Shown: piece by piece, positions 7,117 to 15,286 of the stretch
Layout of the letters: each line of letters begins with the position of its first letter
Numbering within the stretch: position 1 is the stretch's first letter
Virus record (IMG/VR): IMGVR_UViG_3300021093_003595
Location: 1-25,588 of that record
Direction: 5' to 3' (one strand)
Source: a virus
Length of the DNA: 25,588 bases
Notes under the pieces: model-generated
Told to the model about the DNA's origin: nothing
Database searches by the model: none
The model's input: only the letters and a program-made list of their open reading frames with translations
Translations under genes and position numbers: made by a program

Positions 7117-8280
7117 TTAATCTTTCCTCGGTGCCCAGTCTGCTTGACTAATGGCCTTTACAAATTGACCTGTGTCAGGATCTTTGTATACATAACCTTC
7201 CGGCTTAGTCTGTCTAATACCACTGTGCGTGCCGCTACTGGCTCTTTGATACATGTCTAATTTTGCCACGCTGAGCTTTTCCACTGCTGATAAAATAGCA
7301 TCCAATCCCGGATCACTGATAATTTTTTTGGCCTGCGCAGCACTGAGATTTTGATTAGCCCAGTCTAAGAACTTTTCTTTTACACCTGCTACACGTAAAT
7401 TTTGATTATAAAACTTGTATAAGACCTCACCAACTTTACTTAATCCTGGTTTAGGGGATAAAAATGCGTCTATCAAATTACTATTCGTAGTAATGAAAGA
7501 TTCAGCATCATCCACTAGAGATTCATCTATACCTGGTGCAGACTCAACATAGACTGTGCCTTGTACAATAGTATCATTTGTGGAAAGCTCCTCGGGGTTC
7601 GGATATCTTTTTTCGTCTGAACTTCCTAAACTTTCATAATATCCCGTAGCTGCGACCATTACCTTGGCTGTTTTTATACGTCTACCTAAGTCACTGTCTT
7701 TGCCTATGTAGAATCCTGTTATATTAGGAGTAAATCCATATTCTCCAGTTTCTTTATTGTATACTGGTTCAGCTGTTTTACCGTTTGGTTTAGTGCCCGG
7801 ATAGAATAGTAAACCACCTTCTAAGAAACCTTGTTCAGGACTAGCATCCTCAAAGTATGACCACAAATTCGCTATTTGTTTCGCATACTGTCTGCGTTGT
7901 GTCTCGCGTTCTGGATCTGGTTTTCCGGTGCCTAATAAAAATGCATTTACTTCTTTTGGATTTGTTGGCGCTGTTTTCACGCCATTGTCTAGTTGTGTTT
8001 TACCACGCTTTAGGTATTCCCAAGCATTTTTTGGTATAAGATAAAACACTCCGTCTTGCTTACCCCAATAAACTACAGGACTACCATCCCATTTAATTTC
8101 ATTTTGACCTTTTGACTGCGTAGACATGTCCTTGATAATTCTAACGGCCTGTAAACCAGATGCCGCACCAGGATTAATTCCTTTACTTGGTATACCAGTA
8201 AAGATTAAATCTTCTACGTGCTGATATTTGCGACCTACAGTAGGAGAGGCTACCTCAATGATAAATTCACGGGCCCTCAT
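7117..8280 (-). CDS. Ligase/nucleotidyltransferase-like phage protein (KxDG motif; DUF6267-type?)
   Basis: This 387-residue protein has EIKWDGSPVVYWG at about 61-73. K63-x-D65-G66 looks like the KxDG adenylation motif of the ATP-dependent DNA/RNA ligase superfamily, and FLEGGLLFYPG near 152-162 resembles the later DGEL-type motif. I recall phage DUF6267 proteins with a similar KWDGSP site, but the assignment is from memory and ligase activity is not proven. The start MRAREFIIE then Val is the best local match to the T4 capsid-targeting peptide, with I7-I8-E9 as the cleavage site. The ATG overlaps the upstream stop (ATGA). It sits between two other nucleotidyltransferase-like genes. Confidence 0.65.
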   Translation of the reverse strand: MRAREFIIEVASPTVGRKYQHVEDLIFTGIPSKGINPGAASGLQAVRIIKDMSTQSKGQNEIKWDGSPVVYWGKQDGVFYLIPKNAWEYLKRGKTQLDNGVKTAPTNPKEVNAFLLGTGKPDPERETQRRQYAKQIANLWSYFEDASPEQGFLEGGLLFYPGTKPNGKTAEPVYNKETGEYGFTPNITGFYIGKDSDLGRRIKTAKVMVAATGYYESLGSSDEKRYPNPEELSTNDTIVQGTVYVESAPGIDESLVDDAESFITTNSNLIDAFLSPKPGLSKVGEVLYKFYNQNLRVAGVKEKFLDWANQNLSAAQAKKIISDPGLDAILSAVEKLSVAKLDMYQRASSGTHSGIRQTKPEGYVYKDPDTGQFVKAISQADWAPRKD

Positions 8281-9146
8281 TTAATGATAGTCCTTATCTG
8301 TGCGAACCATTGCGGAGTTCCTACGCGATAATGTTCTTTCAATTTATATTCTGTGCCGTATTTCTCTAATCCTTGATTGACTTTTTCTATAACAGAATTA
8401 TATTTGTCAGGATGACTTTGTCTAAATTTTGACAGTATTGTGTTAATGTTATCTAAATCACTGGCATTGCCGTCGAACAGTATTTCCGCAATTTCATTTG
8501 GATCTTTTGTAACAACTTCACCTGTTGCTCGATCAAGTAAGCCGTTTTTGTAACTCCAACTAAGACCCTGAGGATGTTTTGTGCTTACTATCACACGCCC
8601 TATTTCAGTAAGTAATATATGGCGATATGAACCTTTTGCACGTAACTTTTTAGGGGTGTCGGGAGAGTTTGGTTCGCCTCTGCGACTCCAGCGCATGAAC
8701 TTACCTTGATTCGGCTCGGAAATATCTAAATCTACCTGTAACCATTCATTGGTGTTTGGTATCGGCGCACACGCAGTAAGCCCGTCTCCTGCTATTTTAA
8801 AATAACGTTCAAGTTGATTTATTCGATCTCGCTTTTCAACAAATCTATATCCAGCAGCAGTTAATTTTTGTCCTAAATATTCTCTAAATTCATCTTGCGC
8901 TTCTTTAGGAGTTTGTATTTTATCACTTGGTGCCACAAAGTCTAACGGATCTATTACAGTGTCTGCATCCCCTGTACTGGCTCCAGGATATATGATGCTG
9001 CCGGCGGCAAATTTTTCTAAATTTATACCAATTTCTTCGCCAAGGCTTTTAAGTGTGGCCATGGCTTCTTCGCTGGTTGCATCCTGTTTTGTAGCAGGAG
9101 TACCATCGGCATATTTAAATTCATTTCCACCTTCAACTAATATCAT
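8277..9146 (-). CDS. Polymerase-beta-type nucleotidyltransferase-like protein
   Basis: This 289-residue protein has G49-S50, nine residues, then D60-A61-D62, followed by D66. That is the hGS-x9-DhD metal-binding signature of the polymerase-beta nucleotidyltransferase superfamily, which includes poly(A) and CCA polymerases and antitoxin-type enzymes. The ASTGDADTVIDPLDF stretch carries it. The substrate is unknown. The protein starts MILVE then GG, so L3-V4-E5 could be a very short cleavage leader; no other in-frame start exists upstream before a stop. It overlaps the upstream gene by 14 bp and the ligase-like gene by 4 bp. Confidence 0.7.
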   Translation of the reverse strand: MILVEGGNEFKYADGTPATKQDATSEEAMATLKSLGEEIGINLEKFAAGSIIYPGASTGDADTVIDPLDFVAPSDKIQTPKEAQDEFREYLGQKLTAAGYRFVEKRDRINQLERYFKIAGDGLTACAPIPNTNEWLQVDLDISEPNQGKFMRWSRRGEPNSPDTPKKLRAKGSYRHILLTEIGRVIVSTKHPQGLSWSYKNGLLDRATGEVVTKDPNEIAEILFDGNASDLDNINTILSKFRQSHPDKYNSVIEKVNQGLEKYGTEYKLKEHYRVGTPQWFAQIRTIIK

Positions 9147-9483
9147 TATACACGCCCTCTTCTATATTTTTGATTTCTTCTCGATATAGATTTTCGCATA
9201 TATCCATTACTAACCCTTCTTCTAGATCAGTGGGTAAATTAGGCGTATCTTTGTAAGATTCTTTGTACACATCATAGGCGTGTTTTACCAGTGCTTCAAA
9301 TGCCTTAGCTGTGAACTTGACCTTCTTTTCTTTAGCTTCTTTTAACCGAATTATAAAAGGAAAATAATGCTTTCTATAAAACTGTGGGTCATTGTTGATA
9401 AAACAACGTAAATCATCTCCTAGATCAAAGTCTGGAGCGAATGCTTCTTCTGAATTGTGCCCAAATATCTCAAAAATTTTCAT
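9133..9483 (-). CDS. Conserved small acidic phage protein
   Basis: This 116-residue protein begins MKIFEIFG, has an acidic segment, then NDPQFYRKHYFPFI near 31-44 and a helical acidic C-terminus. I recall the NDPQFYR..YFP pattern from marine T4-like phages, with no function attached. The start loosely echoes the capsid-targeting-like leaders of downstream genes but has no convincing (L/I)xE site at residue 9. A late promoter 30 bases upstream makes it the first gene of the transcription unit that runs on through the nucleotidyltransferase trio. Confidence 0.65.
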   Translation of the reverse strand: MKIFEIFGHNSEEAFAPDFDLGDDLRCFINNDPQFYRKHYFPFIIRLKEAKEKKVKFTAKAFEALVKHAYDVYKESYKDTPNLPTDLEEGLVMDICENLYREEIKNIEEGVYNDIS

Positions 9484-9512
9484 AGATCAACACCGTTTAT
9501 AATACGATGTAT

Positions 9513-9520
9513 TATTTATC
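9513..9520 (-). promoter_or_regulatory. T4-like late promoter (GATAAATA)
   Basis: The minus strand reads GATAAATA, one base from TATAAATA, 29 bases upstream of the ATG at 9483. A 7-bp hairpin (ATAATAC-ATC-GTATTAT, 9499-9515) overlaps its downstream edge and would lie at the start of the leader. The 9484-9536 spacer holds nothing else. Confidence 0.75.
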
Positions 9521-9536
9521 TGTGTTTTGAGATCAG

Positions 9537-9887
9537 TTAATGGTTTAAAAGCACGAAGTTTACAGTGCCGTCTGTGAAGGCAATCACAGTACGGATCCAT
9601 ACAAAATTGCCTGTGAAATTTAAGATTTCAGCAACATCAGTGGTTGAATTATAAGTAAGGTCTGTGTTGTCGATGTCAAACCAGTCACTGTCGCTGGGAT
9701 CAATGGCCAGCGAACCTTGCATTACAAAACTTCCAATAAATCCTGTAAATTTTAACTGTACAGTATGTAGACCGTCACTGCGACCATAATAACCATCCCC
9801 CTTGGCCTTATCGCTGGTAATTGTTTCTACTGAACTATCAGAAGGATGTGTTGTGCTGCTTACTAATGTTGTGGCTAATATAGGCAT
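9537..9887 (-). CDS. Virion structural (decoration-type) protein
   Basis: This 116-residue beta-rich protein begins MPILATTLVSSTTHPSD. It has KGDGYYGRSDGLHTVQ near 29-44 and DSDWFDIDNTD near 66-76. I recall small proteins of this type as virion structural proteins in marine T4-like phages. No targeting peptide or catalytic motif is visible. A late promoter (9894-9901) sits only six bases from the ATG, so the mRNA may be leaderless; no Shine-Dalgarno is seen. Expected to be a late, possibly abundant capsid-surface or tail protein. Confidence 0.7.
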   Translation of the reverse strand: MPILATTLVSSTTHPSDSSVETITSDKAKGDGYYGRSDGLHTVQLKFTGFIGSFVMQGSLAIDPSDSDWFDIDNTDLTYNSTTDVAEILNFTGNFVWIRTVIAFTDGTVNFVLLNH

Positions 9888-9892
9888 AACAA

Positions 9893-10543
9893 TTATTTAT
9901 CCGGTCGTATTACTTTAACTACGCGGCTTATATCTGACCCTAAGAACATTTTAACAATGGTCATAGCAGCATCATCTTTGACATAAAAATAAAAGCCACC
10001 CCATGAGTAATCTTTAGACAACATTTTTTCACAGGTTTTCGTGATCTTGGCCTTGCCAGTGCTTTTGGCCCAAGCAATAAAACTACTGTAGTTTTGTTTA
10101 GTTCGGCCAACAGTGACTTTGTAATCATAATCGATACGTTTCAGTATGATCTGATTTTTCTTTATATCTGTATTGTTTGGTGGTATTGCAACGTATTTTG
10201 TACGTAAAGGATCTAAATTAGCAACAGCATATGCCTGTGTTTGGTCGTTGGTATAAAAACTCAATAGTGGTTGTTCAATGCGTAAAAGATAGTCGTTCAT
10301 TTTTTTAAACAATGAAACAAGATCGACGCAGTATTGATAGTCATCTTTTGTTTTAAGTTTGTGCCATTGATGTTTTTGTAAATCACCTTTCACCCAACTA
10401 TGTAACATGTGCTCTGCATGTTTGATATTCCTACCCCTAAACCAATGTCCTGCAGGACAGATTATCACAGTTTTATATCTGTACTTGTTCTGGAAAAGGC
10501 TATGCGTTTCGCTAACCGTTATTGTCGGACTGAGTTTCAACAT
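9893..10543 (-). CDS. Conserved phage protein of unknown function
   Basis: This 216-residue soluble protein begins MLKLSPTITVSETHSLFQNKYRYKT; I recall similar starts in cyanophage hypothetical proteins. Basic and aromatic residues are frequent, with KDYSWGGFYFYVKDD near 178-192. No motif for an enzyme or membrane segment was recognised. Its 5' end overlaps the ClpA gene by 32 bp in another frame, so it is translated from the DnaJ-PDF-ClpA transcript, and its last codons contain the next late promoter. It may serve the chaperone/protease module, but this rests only on position. Confidence 0.65.
   Translation of the reverse strand: MLKLSPTITVSETHSLFQNKYRYKTVIICPAGHWFRGRNIKHAEHMLHSWVKGDLQKHQWHKLKTKDDYQYCVDLVSLFKKMNDYLLRIEQPLLSFYTNDQTQAYAVANLDPLRTKYVAIPPNNTDIKKNQIILKRIDYDYKVTVGRTKQNYSSFIAWAKSTGKAKITKTCEKMLSKDYSWGGFYFYVKDDAAMTIVKMFLGSDISRVVKVIRPDK
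9894..9901 (-). promoter_or_regulatory. T4-like late promoter overlapping a stop codon
   Basis: The minus strand reads GATAAATA, and its TAA is the stop codon of the gene at 9893-10543. Only six bases separate it from the ATG at 9887, so a start at the usual late-promoter distance would fall on or next to the ATG. Confidence 0.7.
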
Positions 10544-12767
10544 TATATTCTAACTTCATAAGTTTTGGTTTTACTGTTAGAGTAATATTGTCAACTTCTG
10601 CACCAATGGTTACGATTCCACCATGGCGCAAGTCGCCAAACAACATCATTTTTGCTAACGGTCTCTTTATTTCTTTGTCTATCACACGCTGTAAGGGTCT
10701 TGCGCCCATCTTGCTGTCAAACCCCTTCTTCACTAGTAAGTCCACCGCATCATCTTTCAATTTAACCTTGATACCCTTGTCTTTGATCTGTTCTTTTAGT
10801 TCAACCATAAACTTGCCTACGATTTTAATCATAGTTTCTTTCGAAAGTTTCTTAAACGTAACCACAGCATCTAACCTGTTGCGGAATTCTGGAGCAAAGA
10901 ATTTCTTCAATTCTACATCTTCATATTCTCGTTCTTGATTTCCGAATCCAATCCTATTTTTCTCACTGGCCGTGGCACCTGCATTTGTAGTAAGTATTAA
11001 CACAATATTTCTACAATCAGCACGTTTTCCATTACTGCCAGTTACAAAACCATTGTCCATAATCTGTAACAAAATAGTGCTTACATCTGGATGACTTTTT
11101 TCAACTTCATCAAATAGTAAAACTGCGTTTGGATTTTCCTGGATCTGTGTGATAAGCAGTCCAGCATTGTCTTCAAAGCCGACATATCCCGGAGGTGAGC
11201 CAATTAATTTGGACACTGAGTGTTTCTCCTGATACTCACTCATATCGAACCGTAACAATTTAACCCCTAGATGCTTGGCCAAACTTTTTGCAGTTTCTGT
11301 TTTTCCGCAACCAGTAGGGCCCATAAAAACAAAACTTCCGATTGGTTTATTTTCCTGTTTTAATCCTGCTCTGCTGACTAAGATTTTATCCACAAGTTCA
11401 TTAAGAGCTAGATCTTGACCGTACACTTCATTTTGTAAATTATCATACAGCTTATTCAAATTATACGATTCTTGTTCCATGATGACTTCAGCTGGCATCT
11501 GGATCATTTTGCTCAATTCAAACTGTATTTCTTGTTCGCCAATAATTCTTTCATTTGCTAATTTTATATTGAACCTGGAACAGGCGCAATCAATAAGATC
11601 GATTGCCTTGTCTGGTAATTTTTTATCGGTTTGATATTTGACACTTAATTTAATTGCTGCGTGTAGTGCTTCATCTTTAATCTTTACACTATGATGTTGT
11701 TCATAGTATTTCTTTATACCTTTGAGTATCTGTATGGTATTTTCGGCGCTTGGCTCCTCAACTGAGATTCTTTGGAACCTGCGCATAAGAGCACGATCCT
11801 TTTCAAAATGCCTGCGGTATTCTTCCCAGGTAGTGCTAGCAATTACTTTGATGTTTCCCTTACCAAGTGCTGGCTTCATCATATTGCTTAGATCATTTGC
11901 ACTGTTGCTTGCCGAACCGGCACCACTGATCATGTGCGCTTCGTCGATGAAAAGCACAGTTTTACCTTTCTTTTGTAAAGCTGCTAGAACAAATTTAAAG
12001 CGTTCTTCAAAATCACCCCTATATTTGCTGCCGGCTAACATAGCACTGATATCAAGATTGTACACAGTGTAATCTTTTAAGAAATTTGCCACGTTGCCTT
12101 TTACAATATTAAAGGCCAATCCTTCTGCAATAGCAGTTTTACCAACTCCCGGGTCGCCGACTAAGATCACATTGTTTTTGCTTCTACGCCCCAATGCCAA
12201 TGCAATATTTTCTAGTTCTTCTACACGGCCTATTACAGGATCTACTTTTCCTTTATTTACAGCGTCATTAAGGTTAGTAGTAAATGCTTTTAGGGCCTTC
12301 GCACTTTGACTTTCTGTTTCTTCGTCTGGCTGTTCAATTTCATTATTAAGATAATCTGCAAATTTGTCTTTTTCAATATTTGCTTGTTGGATATAGTAAA
12401 ATGCAAAACTTTTCTTTTCGCTCATAACAGCAAGAAAAACATCAGTACATTCGATTTTTTGTCGGCCATTAAATAGGACCTGTGTGAATGCGCGGTTAAG
12501 CACACGTTCTACCGCTTGTGTTTTTTTAGGTTTAATTACTTCATTATCTAATACGATTTCAGTAAGTTTGTTTTTCAGATAGTGTTCGAGATTTTTTCGA
12601 ATATAGTCTGGATCACTACCATACCCTTGCACACACTTACTAAATGATTCTTCGCACAGCATGGCAAAACATAAATGTTCCAATGTAATATATTCGTGAT
12701 TTAATTTTTTAGCTACATCAATAGCCTTATCAAAGACCATTTGTAGTTCATTACTAGGCTCTACCAT
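10512..12767 (-). CDS. clpA: ClpA-type AAA+ unfoldase of the Clp protease
   Basis: This 751-residue protein has the full ClpA layout. The Clp N-domain is at about 1-145. AAA+ module 1 has Walker A GDPGVGKT (204-211) and Walker B VLFIDE (271-276). AAA+ module 2 has Walker A GPTGCGKT (483-490) and Walker B VLLFDE (549-554). A C-terminal small domain follows. There is no long coiled-coil middle domain, which argues against ClpB. An IGF tripeptide (606-608) sits where ClpA/ClpX dock on ClpP, so it can probably feed host ClpP; no clpP is in the window. It overlaps the deformylase gene by 14 bp. It may redirect host proteolysis or process phage proteins. Confidence 0.93.
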   Translation of the reverse strand: MVEPSNELQMVFDKAIDVAKKLNHEYITLEHLCFAMLCEESFSKCVQGYGSDPDYIRKNLEHYLKNKLTEIVLDNEVIKPKKTQAVERVLNRAFTQVLFNGRQKIECTDVFLAVMSEKKSFAFYYIQQANIEKDKFADYLNNEIEQPDEETESQSAKALKAFTTNLNDAVNKGKVDPVIGRVEELENIALALGRRSKNNVILVGDPGVGKTAIAEGLAFNIVKGNVANFLKDYTVYNLDISAMLAGSKYRGDFEERFKFVLAALQKKGKTVLFIDEAHMISGAGSASNSANDLSNMMKPALGKGNIKVIASTTWEEYRRHFEKDRALMRRFQRISVEEPSAENTIQILKGIKKYYEQHHSVKIKDEALHAAIKLSVKYQTDKKLPDKAIDLIDCACSRFNIKLANERIIGEQEIQFELSKMIQMPAEVIMEQESYNLNKLYDNLQNEVYGQDLALNELVDKILVSRAGLKQENKPIGSFVFMGPTGCGKTETAKSLAKHLGVKLLRFDMSEYQEKHSVSKLIGSPPGYVGFEDNAGLLITQIQENPNAVLLFDEVEKSHPDVSTILLQIMDNGFVTGSNGKRADCRNIVLILTTNAGATASEKNRIGFGNQEREYEDVELKKFFAPEFRNRLDAVVTFKKLSKETMIKIVGKFMVELKEQIKDKGIKVKLKDDAVDLLVKKGFDSKMGARPLQRVIDKEIKRPLAKMMLFGDLRHGGIVTIGAEVDNITLTVKPKLMKLEYNVETQSDNNG

Positions 12768-13254
12768 GCTGCAATTTCCTTTGTTTTTTACGTGCTATGT
12801 CTAATTTTAATTTACTAACTTTGTCTACAAAACAAATACCGTTCAAATGATCCATTTCATGTAACACACATCTGGCATCAATGTCTTCAAATATCTGTAC
12901 GTTAGATTTTTGTTCTGTGTCAAAATATTTAACCTTGATCCACTTGGGCCTGTCAATTTTTAACCATAAATCTGGAAAACTTAAACATCCTTCGTGGGCG
13001 TTCACAGAGTCTAAACTGGTTTCTAAAACCACAGGGTTAATTATAGCGAAAGGATCTTTGTTTTGCAACCTTTGCGGGGCTATTACAATGATCTGTGCTA
13101 AAAGATTTACCTGATTAGCAGCAAGTCCAATTCCGTTAAATGCAGACATGATATTGATCATATCTCTAGTTATAGCTTTGGCATCTAACTTTGCGAAATC
13201 AAAAAAAACTGCTGGCTGGTTAAGTACGTGATTTGGATAGGTGATTAAATTCAT
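12754..13254 (-). CDS. def: Peptide deformylase
   Basis: This 166-residue enzyme removes the N-formyl group from new proteins. All three deformylase motifs are intact: GIGLAANQ (41-48), EGCLS (88-92) and HEMDH (132-136). C90, H132 and H136 would hold the metal and E133 is the catalytic acid, so it should be active. Length is normal for bacterial enzymes and longer than some minimal phage versions. It overlaps dnaJ by 35 bp and clpA by 14 bp, so its translation is likely coupled to dnaJ. Phage deformylases are known in marine phages, where support of photosystem protein turnover has been proposed; here the partners are chaperone and protease genes instead. Confidence 0.95.
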   Translation of the reverse strand: MNLITYPNHVLNQPAVFFDFAKLDAKAITRDMINIMSAFNGIGLAANQVNLLAQIIVIAPQRLQNKDPFAIINPVVLETSLDSVNAHEGCLSFPDLWLKIDRPKWIKVKYFDTEQKSNVQIFEDIDARCVLHEMDHLNGICFVDKVSKLKLDIARKKQRKLQHGRA

Positions 13255-14074
13255 TTTGCAGTTTCATAACGCGATCTGCTAACATTAAGTCTGTAATTTC
13301 TGGAATAAGAACGTTAAGTTTTACGATTAAATCCCCAAGTCTGCCGTTTGTGGTGTTATTGAATCCTCTACCCCTGCAAACAAATTCTGCACCATGTTGT
13401 GTGCCAGGTTTTAGTTTTAAGTCTAATTTATTGCCGTCCAGGGCAGTAATTTTTTTCTGCACGCCTAACATGGCCTCAAAAATTGTAATTTGTAAATTGA
13501 AAATTATATCATCATTATGCCTAGCATATAACGGATCATTTTCCACATTTATTGTTACATTTAAATCACCACGTTGTAAAGAAGGATTACTATCATCTCC
13601 TAATCCTTGATATTTTATAGTCTGACCATTTGCTACACCAGGCGGTACATTTATAACCACAGTTTGTTTTTTACCACTGGGCATGTTATAACTGGCTTCT
13701 AATTGTTTTCCTATAAAACTATCTTTGAAACTGATAGTAAGATTAATATTTAAATCACGATTTTTACGTGATCTCATTTGGGTAAATGGATCCCATGGCC
13801 CTCCGCCAAAATGGAATGCCTGGCCGAACATATCTCCGAAATCTTGGAAATTACCTGTCCTTATGTGTATATGCGGCTTGTGCAAACGTTCATGATCATA
13901 ATTTGAACGTTTTTCAGGATCTCCTATAGTGTCATATGCCTGTGATATCTCTTTGAAACGCTTTTCGTCACCGCCACGATCAGGATGGTATTTCATTGCC
14001 AACTTTTTGTAGGCCTTTTTAATATCATCCTGGCTTGCGTTTTCTGTTACCCCTAAGATTTCATAGTAGTTCAT
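13220..14074 (-). CDS. dnaJ: DnaJ-family co-chaperone (type B, CbpA-like)
   Basis: This 284-residue protein has an N-terminal J-domain (about 1-63) with the HPD tripeptide at 30-32, needed to stimulate Hsp70 ATPase. A short Gly/Phe-rich linker (FGDMFGQAFHFGGGPW) follows, then the two beta-rich substrate-binding domains (VVINVPPGVANGQTIKYQGLGDD and ELKPGTQHG-like segments). The Cys-rich zinc finger of type A DnaJ is absent. No phage DnaK is in the window, so it would work with host DnaK. It heads the DnaJ-PDF-ClpA operon. A near-consensus sigma-70 promoter lies directly upstream, no Shine-Dalgarno is visible, and the start may be leaderless. Confidence 0.93.
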   Translation of the reverse strand: MNYYEILGVTENASQDDIKKAYKKLAMKYHPDRGGDEKRFKEISQAYDTIGDPEKRSNYDHERLHKPHIHIRTGNFQDFGDMFGQAFHFGGGPWDPFTQMRSRKNRDLNINLTISFKDSFIGKQLEASYNMPSGKKQTVVINVPPGVANGQTIKYQGLGDDSNPSLQRGDLNVTINVENDPLYARHNDDIIFNLQITIFEAMLGVQKKITALDGNKLDLKLKPGTQHGAEFVCRGRGFNNTTNGRLGDLIVKLNVLIPEITDLMLADRVMKLQNEFNHLSKSRT

Positions 14075-14081
14075 ACTACTA

Positions 14082-14110
14082 ATTATGCTGTCTTAGCAGC
14101 GAAATGTCAA
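14082..14110 (-). promoter_or_regulatory. Early sigma-70 promoter of dnaJ operon (TTGACA-N17-CATAAT)
   Basis: On the minus strand, TTGACA (14105-14110, perfect -35) is followed by a 17-bp spacer and CATAAT (14082-14087, 5 of 6). The predicted start at about 14075 is one base before the ATG at 14074. The -35 contains the TGA stop codon of the holin gene. Confidence 0.8.
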
Positions 14111-14664
14111 TCTCTTGGAGGCATAAAGTCACTGTCCACAGGCTGCGCTGGTCCTGTCGGACGTTTTCCTACAGACGGCATCCCTGGTCCGGCAGCAGTC
14201 GGCGACTGTGGACTCGTGCCCGGTGATCCAAAAGACTGTGCTTGATTAAGTGTGCCTCCAAAGCCGCCTCCGCCAAAGCTACTTGGCGCTGCTGAACCAA
14301 ACGAACTTGGTGCGCCGAATCCCCCTGTCGAAGGTGAACCGAATGTTGTAGTGACGCTCTGTGATACAGGTTGCATTCCGCCATTATTTGCTCCGTTAAG
14401 TTTTTCCTGTGTGCGACCCCATGCGGCCAATCCGAGCACCGCGCCCATGGCTATATGAAATAATCCGGCACCCTGTAGTGTTAATGGCATCCATTGTGTG
14501 ATTGGACTTTTAGTCATGGTTTGTAGCAGGCTCCACAGCACTGGGAATATAACCATATCCATAACACAGACAACCATGTACATCCAACCCATCATTGGAC
14601 GCCACTTAGAATTCATCCAATCTTCTTTTTTCTTTTCTGATTCGCTCTTAACTTCTTCAGTCAT
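14107..14664 (-). CDS. Holin-like membrane protein with Gly/Ser/Pro-rich tail
   Basis: This 185-residue protein would form the membrane lesion that releases the endolysin. After a charged N-terminus (KKKEDWMNSKWRPMMGW) come two hydrophobic segments at about 25-48 and 62-82, the second as LTLQGAGLFHIAMGAVLG. This recalls phage holins of the 3TM superfamily. The C-terminal half is a long Gly/Ser/Phe/Pro tail, unusual in length for a holin. AGGAG seven bases before the ATG supports the start. It lies at the end of a lysis cassette with spanin-like genes upstream, and the early promoter of dnaJ overlaps its stop. Confidence 0.75.
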   Translation of the reverse strand: MTEEVKSESEKKKEDWMNSKWRPMMGWMYMVVCVMDMVIFPVLWSLLQTMTKSPITQWMPLTLQGAGLFHIAMGAVLGLAAWGRTQEKLNGANNGGMQPVSQSVTTTFGSPSTGGFGAPSSFGSAAPSSFGGGGFGGTLNQAQSFGSPGTSPQSPTAAGPGMPSVGKRPTGPAQPVDSDFMPPRD

Positions 14665-14681
14665 AGCTTGCTCCTAATTTT

Positions 14682-15245
14682 TTATATTAATAAAAATACA
14701 CCCTGGGCACTTAAAAATATCCCTACGCCTGCCACTACAAAACTGGCCCAGAACATTGGCATGCTAACTGCAAGAATGCTAGCCGACAAGACAACAATTG
14801 CTAATTGGTATGCGGTTGAAGCATAACCAATCCATGGACTGGACTTTTTAGCAAGTTCTCGCTCTGCTTCCATTTTACGTGCATTTACGGCGATTTCTTT
14901 CTTATCAGAATCCATACGATCTTTTTCAGCTTGAAACTCTGCTTTTAACTTGGGATCATTTGTAGTTTTGCTGGCAATTTCAAATGAAACACCGCGACTA
15001 TTTTTTGCTTGATACTGTGCCCAGGCATTGTTAGCGCCCAATGTATTTGATAATACAGCGCCAGATAGTTTGCCACTGTACCAGGAATTTACTGCTAAGA
15101 ACAATGCAAACACCGATATAACCATACCTGCTTTGTCTTTGATCTTAGCTTCTCGTTCAGAACGTGATCCAACTGGTGCTTTTGGCGCATCTGGATCTTT
15201 GGGTTCTTTGTTTATTAATTTCAATACACTATCTACCACGCTCAT
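14682..15245 (-). CDS. DUF4337-like membrane protein in the lysis cassette
   Basis: This 187-residue protein has a charged N-terminus and three hydrophobic segments at about 40-55, 142-161 and 164-186. A long charged helical region between the first two contains LSNTLGANNAWAQYQAKNSRG, which I recall as the DUF4337 signature. The function of that family is unknown. Lying between a lipoprotein gene and the holin, it could be an antiholin or second holin, but that is inference. A strong AAAAGGAG ribosome site precedes the ATG. Confidence 0.7.
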   Translation of the reverse strand: MSVVDSVLKLINKEPKDPDAPKAPVGSRSEREAKIKDKAGMVISVFALFLAVNSWYSGKLSGAVLSNTLGANNAWAQYQAKNSRGVSFEIASKTTNDPKLKAEFQAEKDRMDSDKKEIAVNARKMEAERELAKKSSPWIGYASTAYQLAIVVLSASILAVSMPMFWASFVVAGVGIFLSAQGVFLLI

Positions 15246-15286
15246 TTATCGCTCCTTTTCAAGTAAACACATCTATGCTGATGCCT

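Noticed and set aside
12941-12960. TTGACA with a TAAATA-type -10 inside the deformylase gene
   Set aside because: The spacer is 19 bp and no gene starts just downstream; taken as chance in AT-rich coding sequence.
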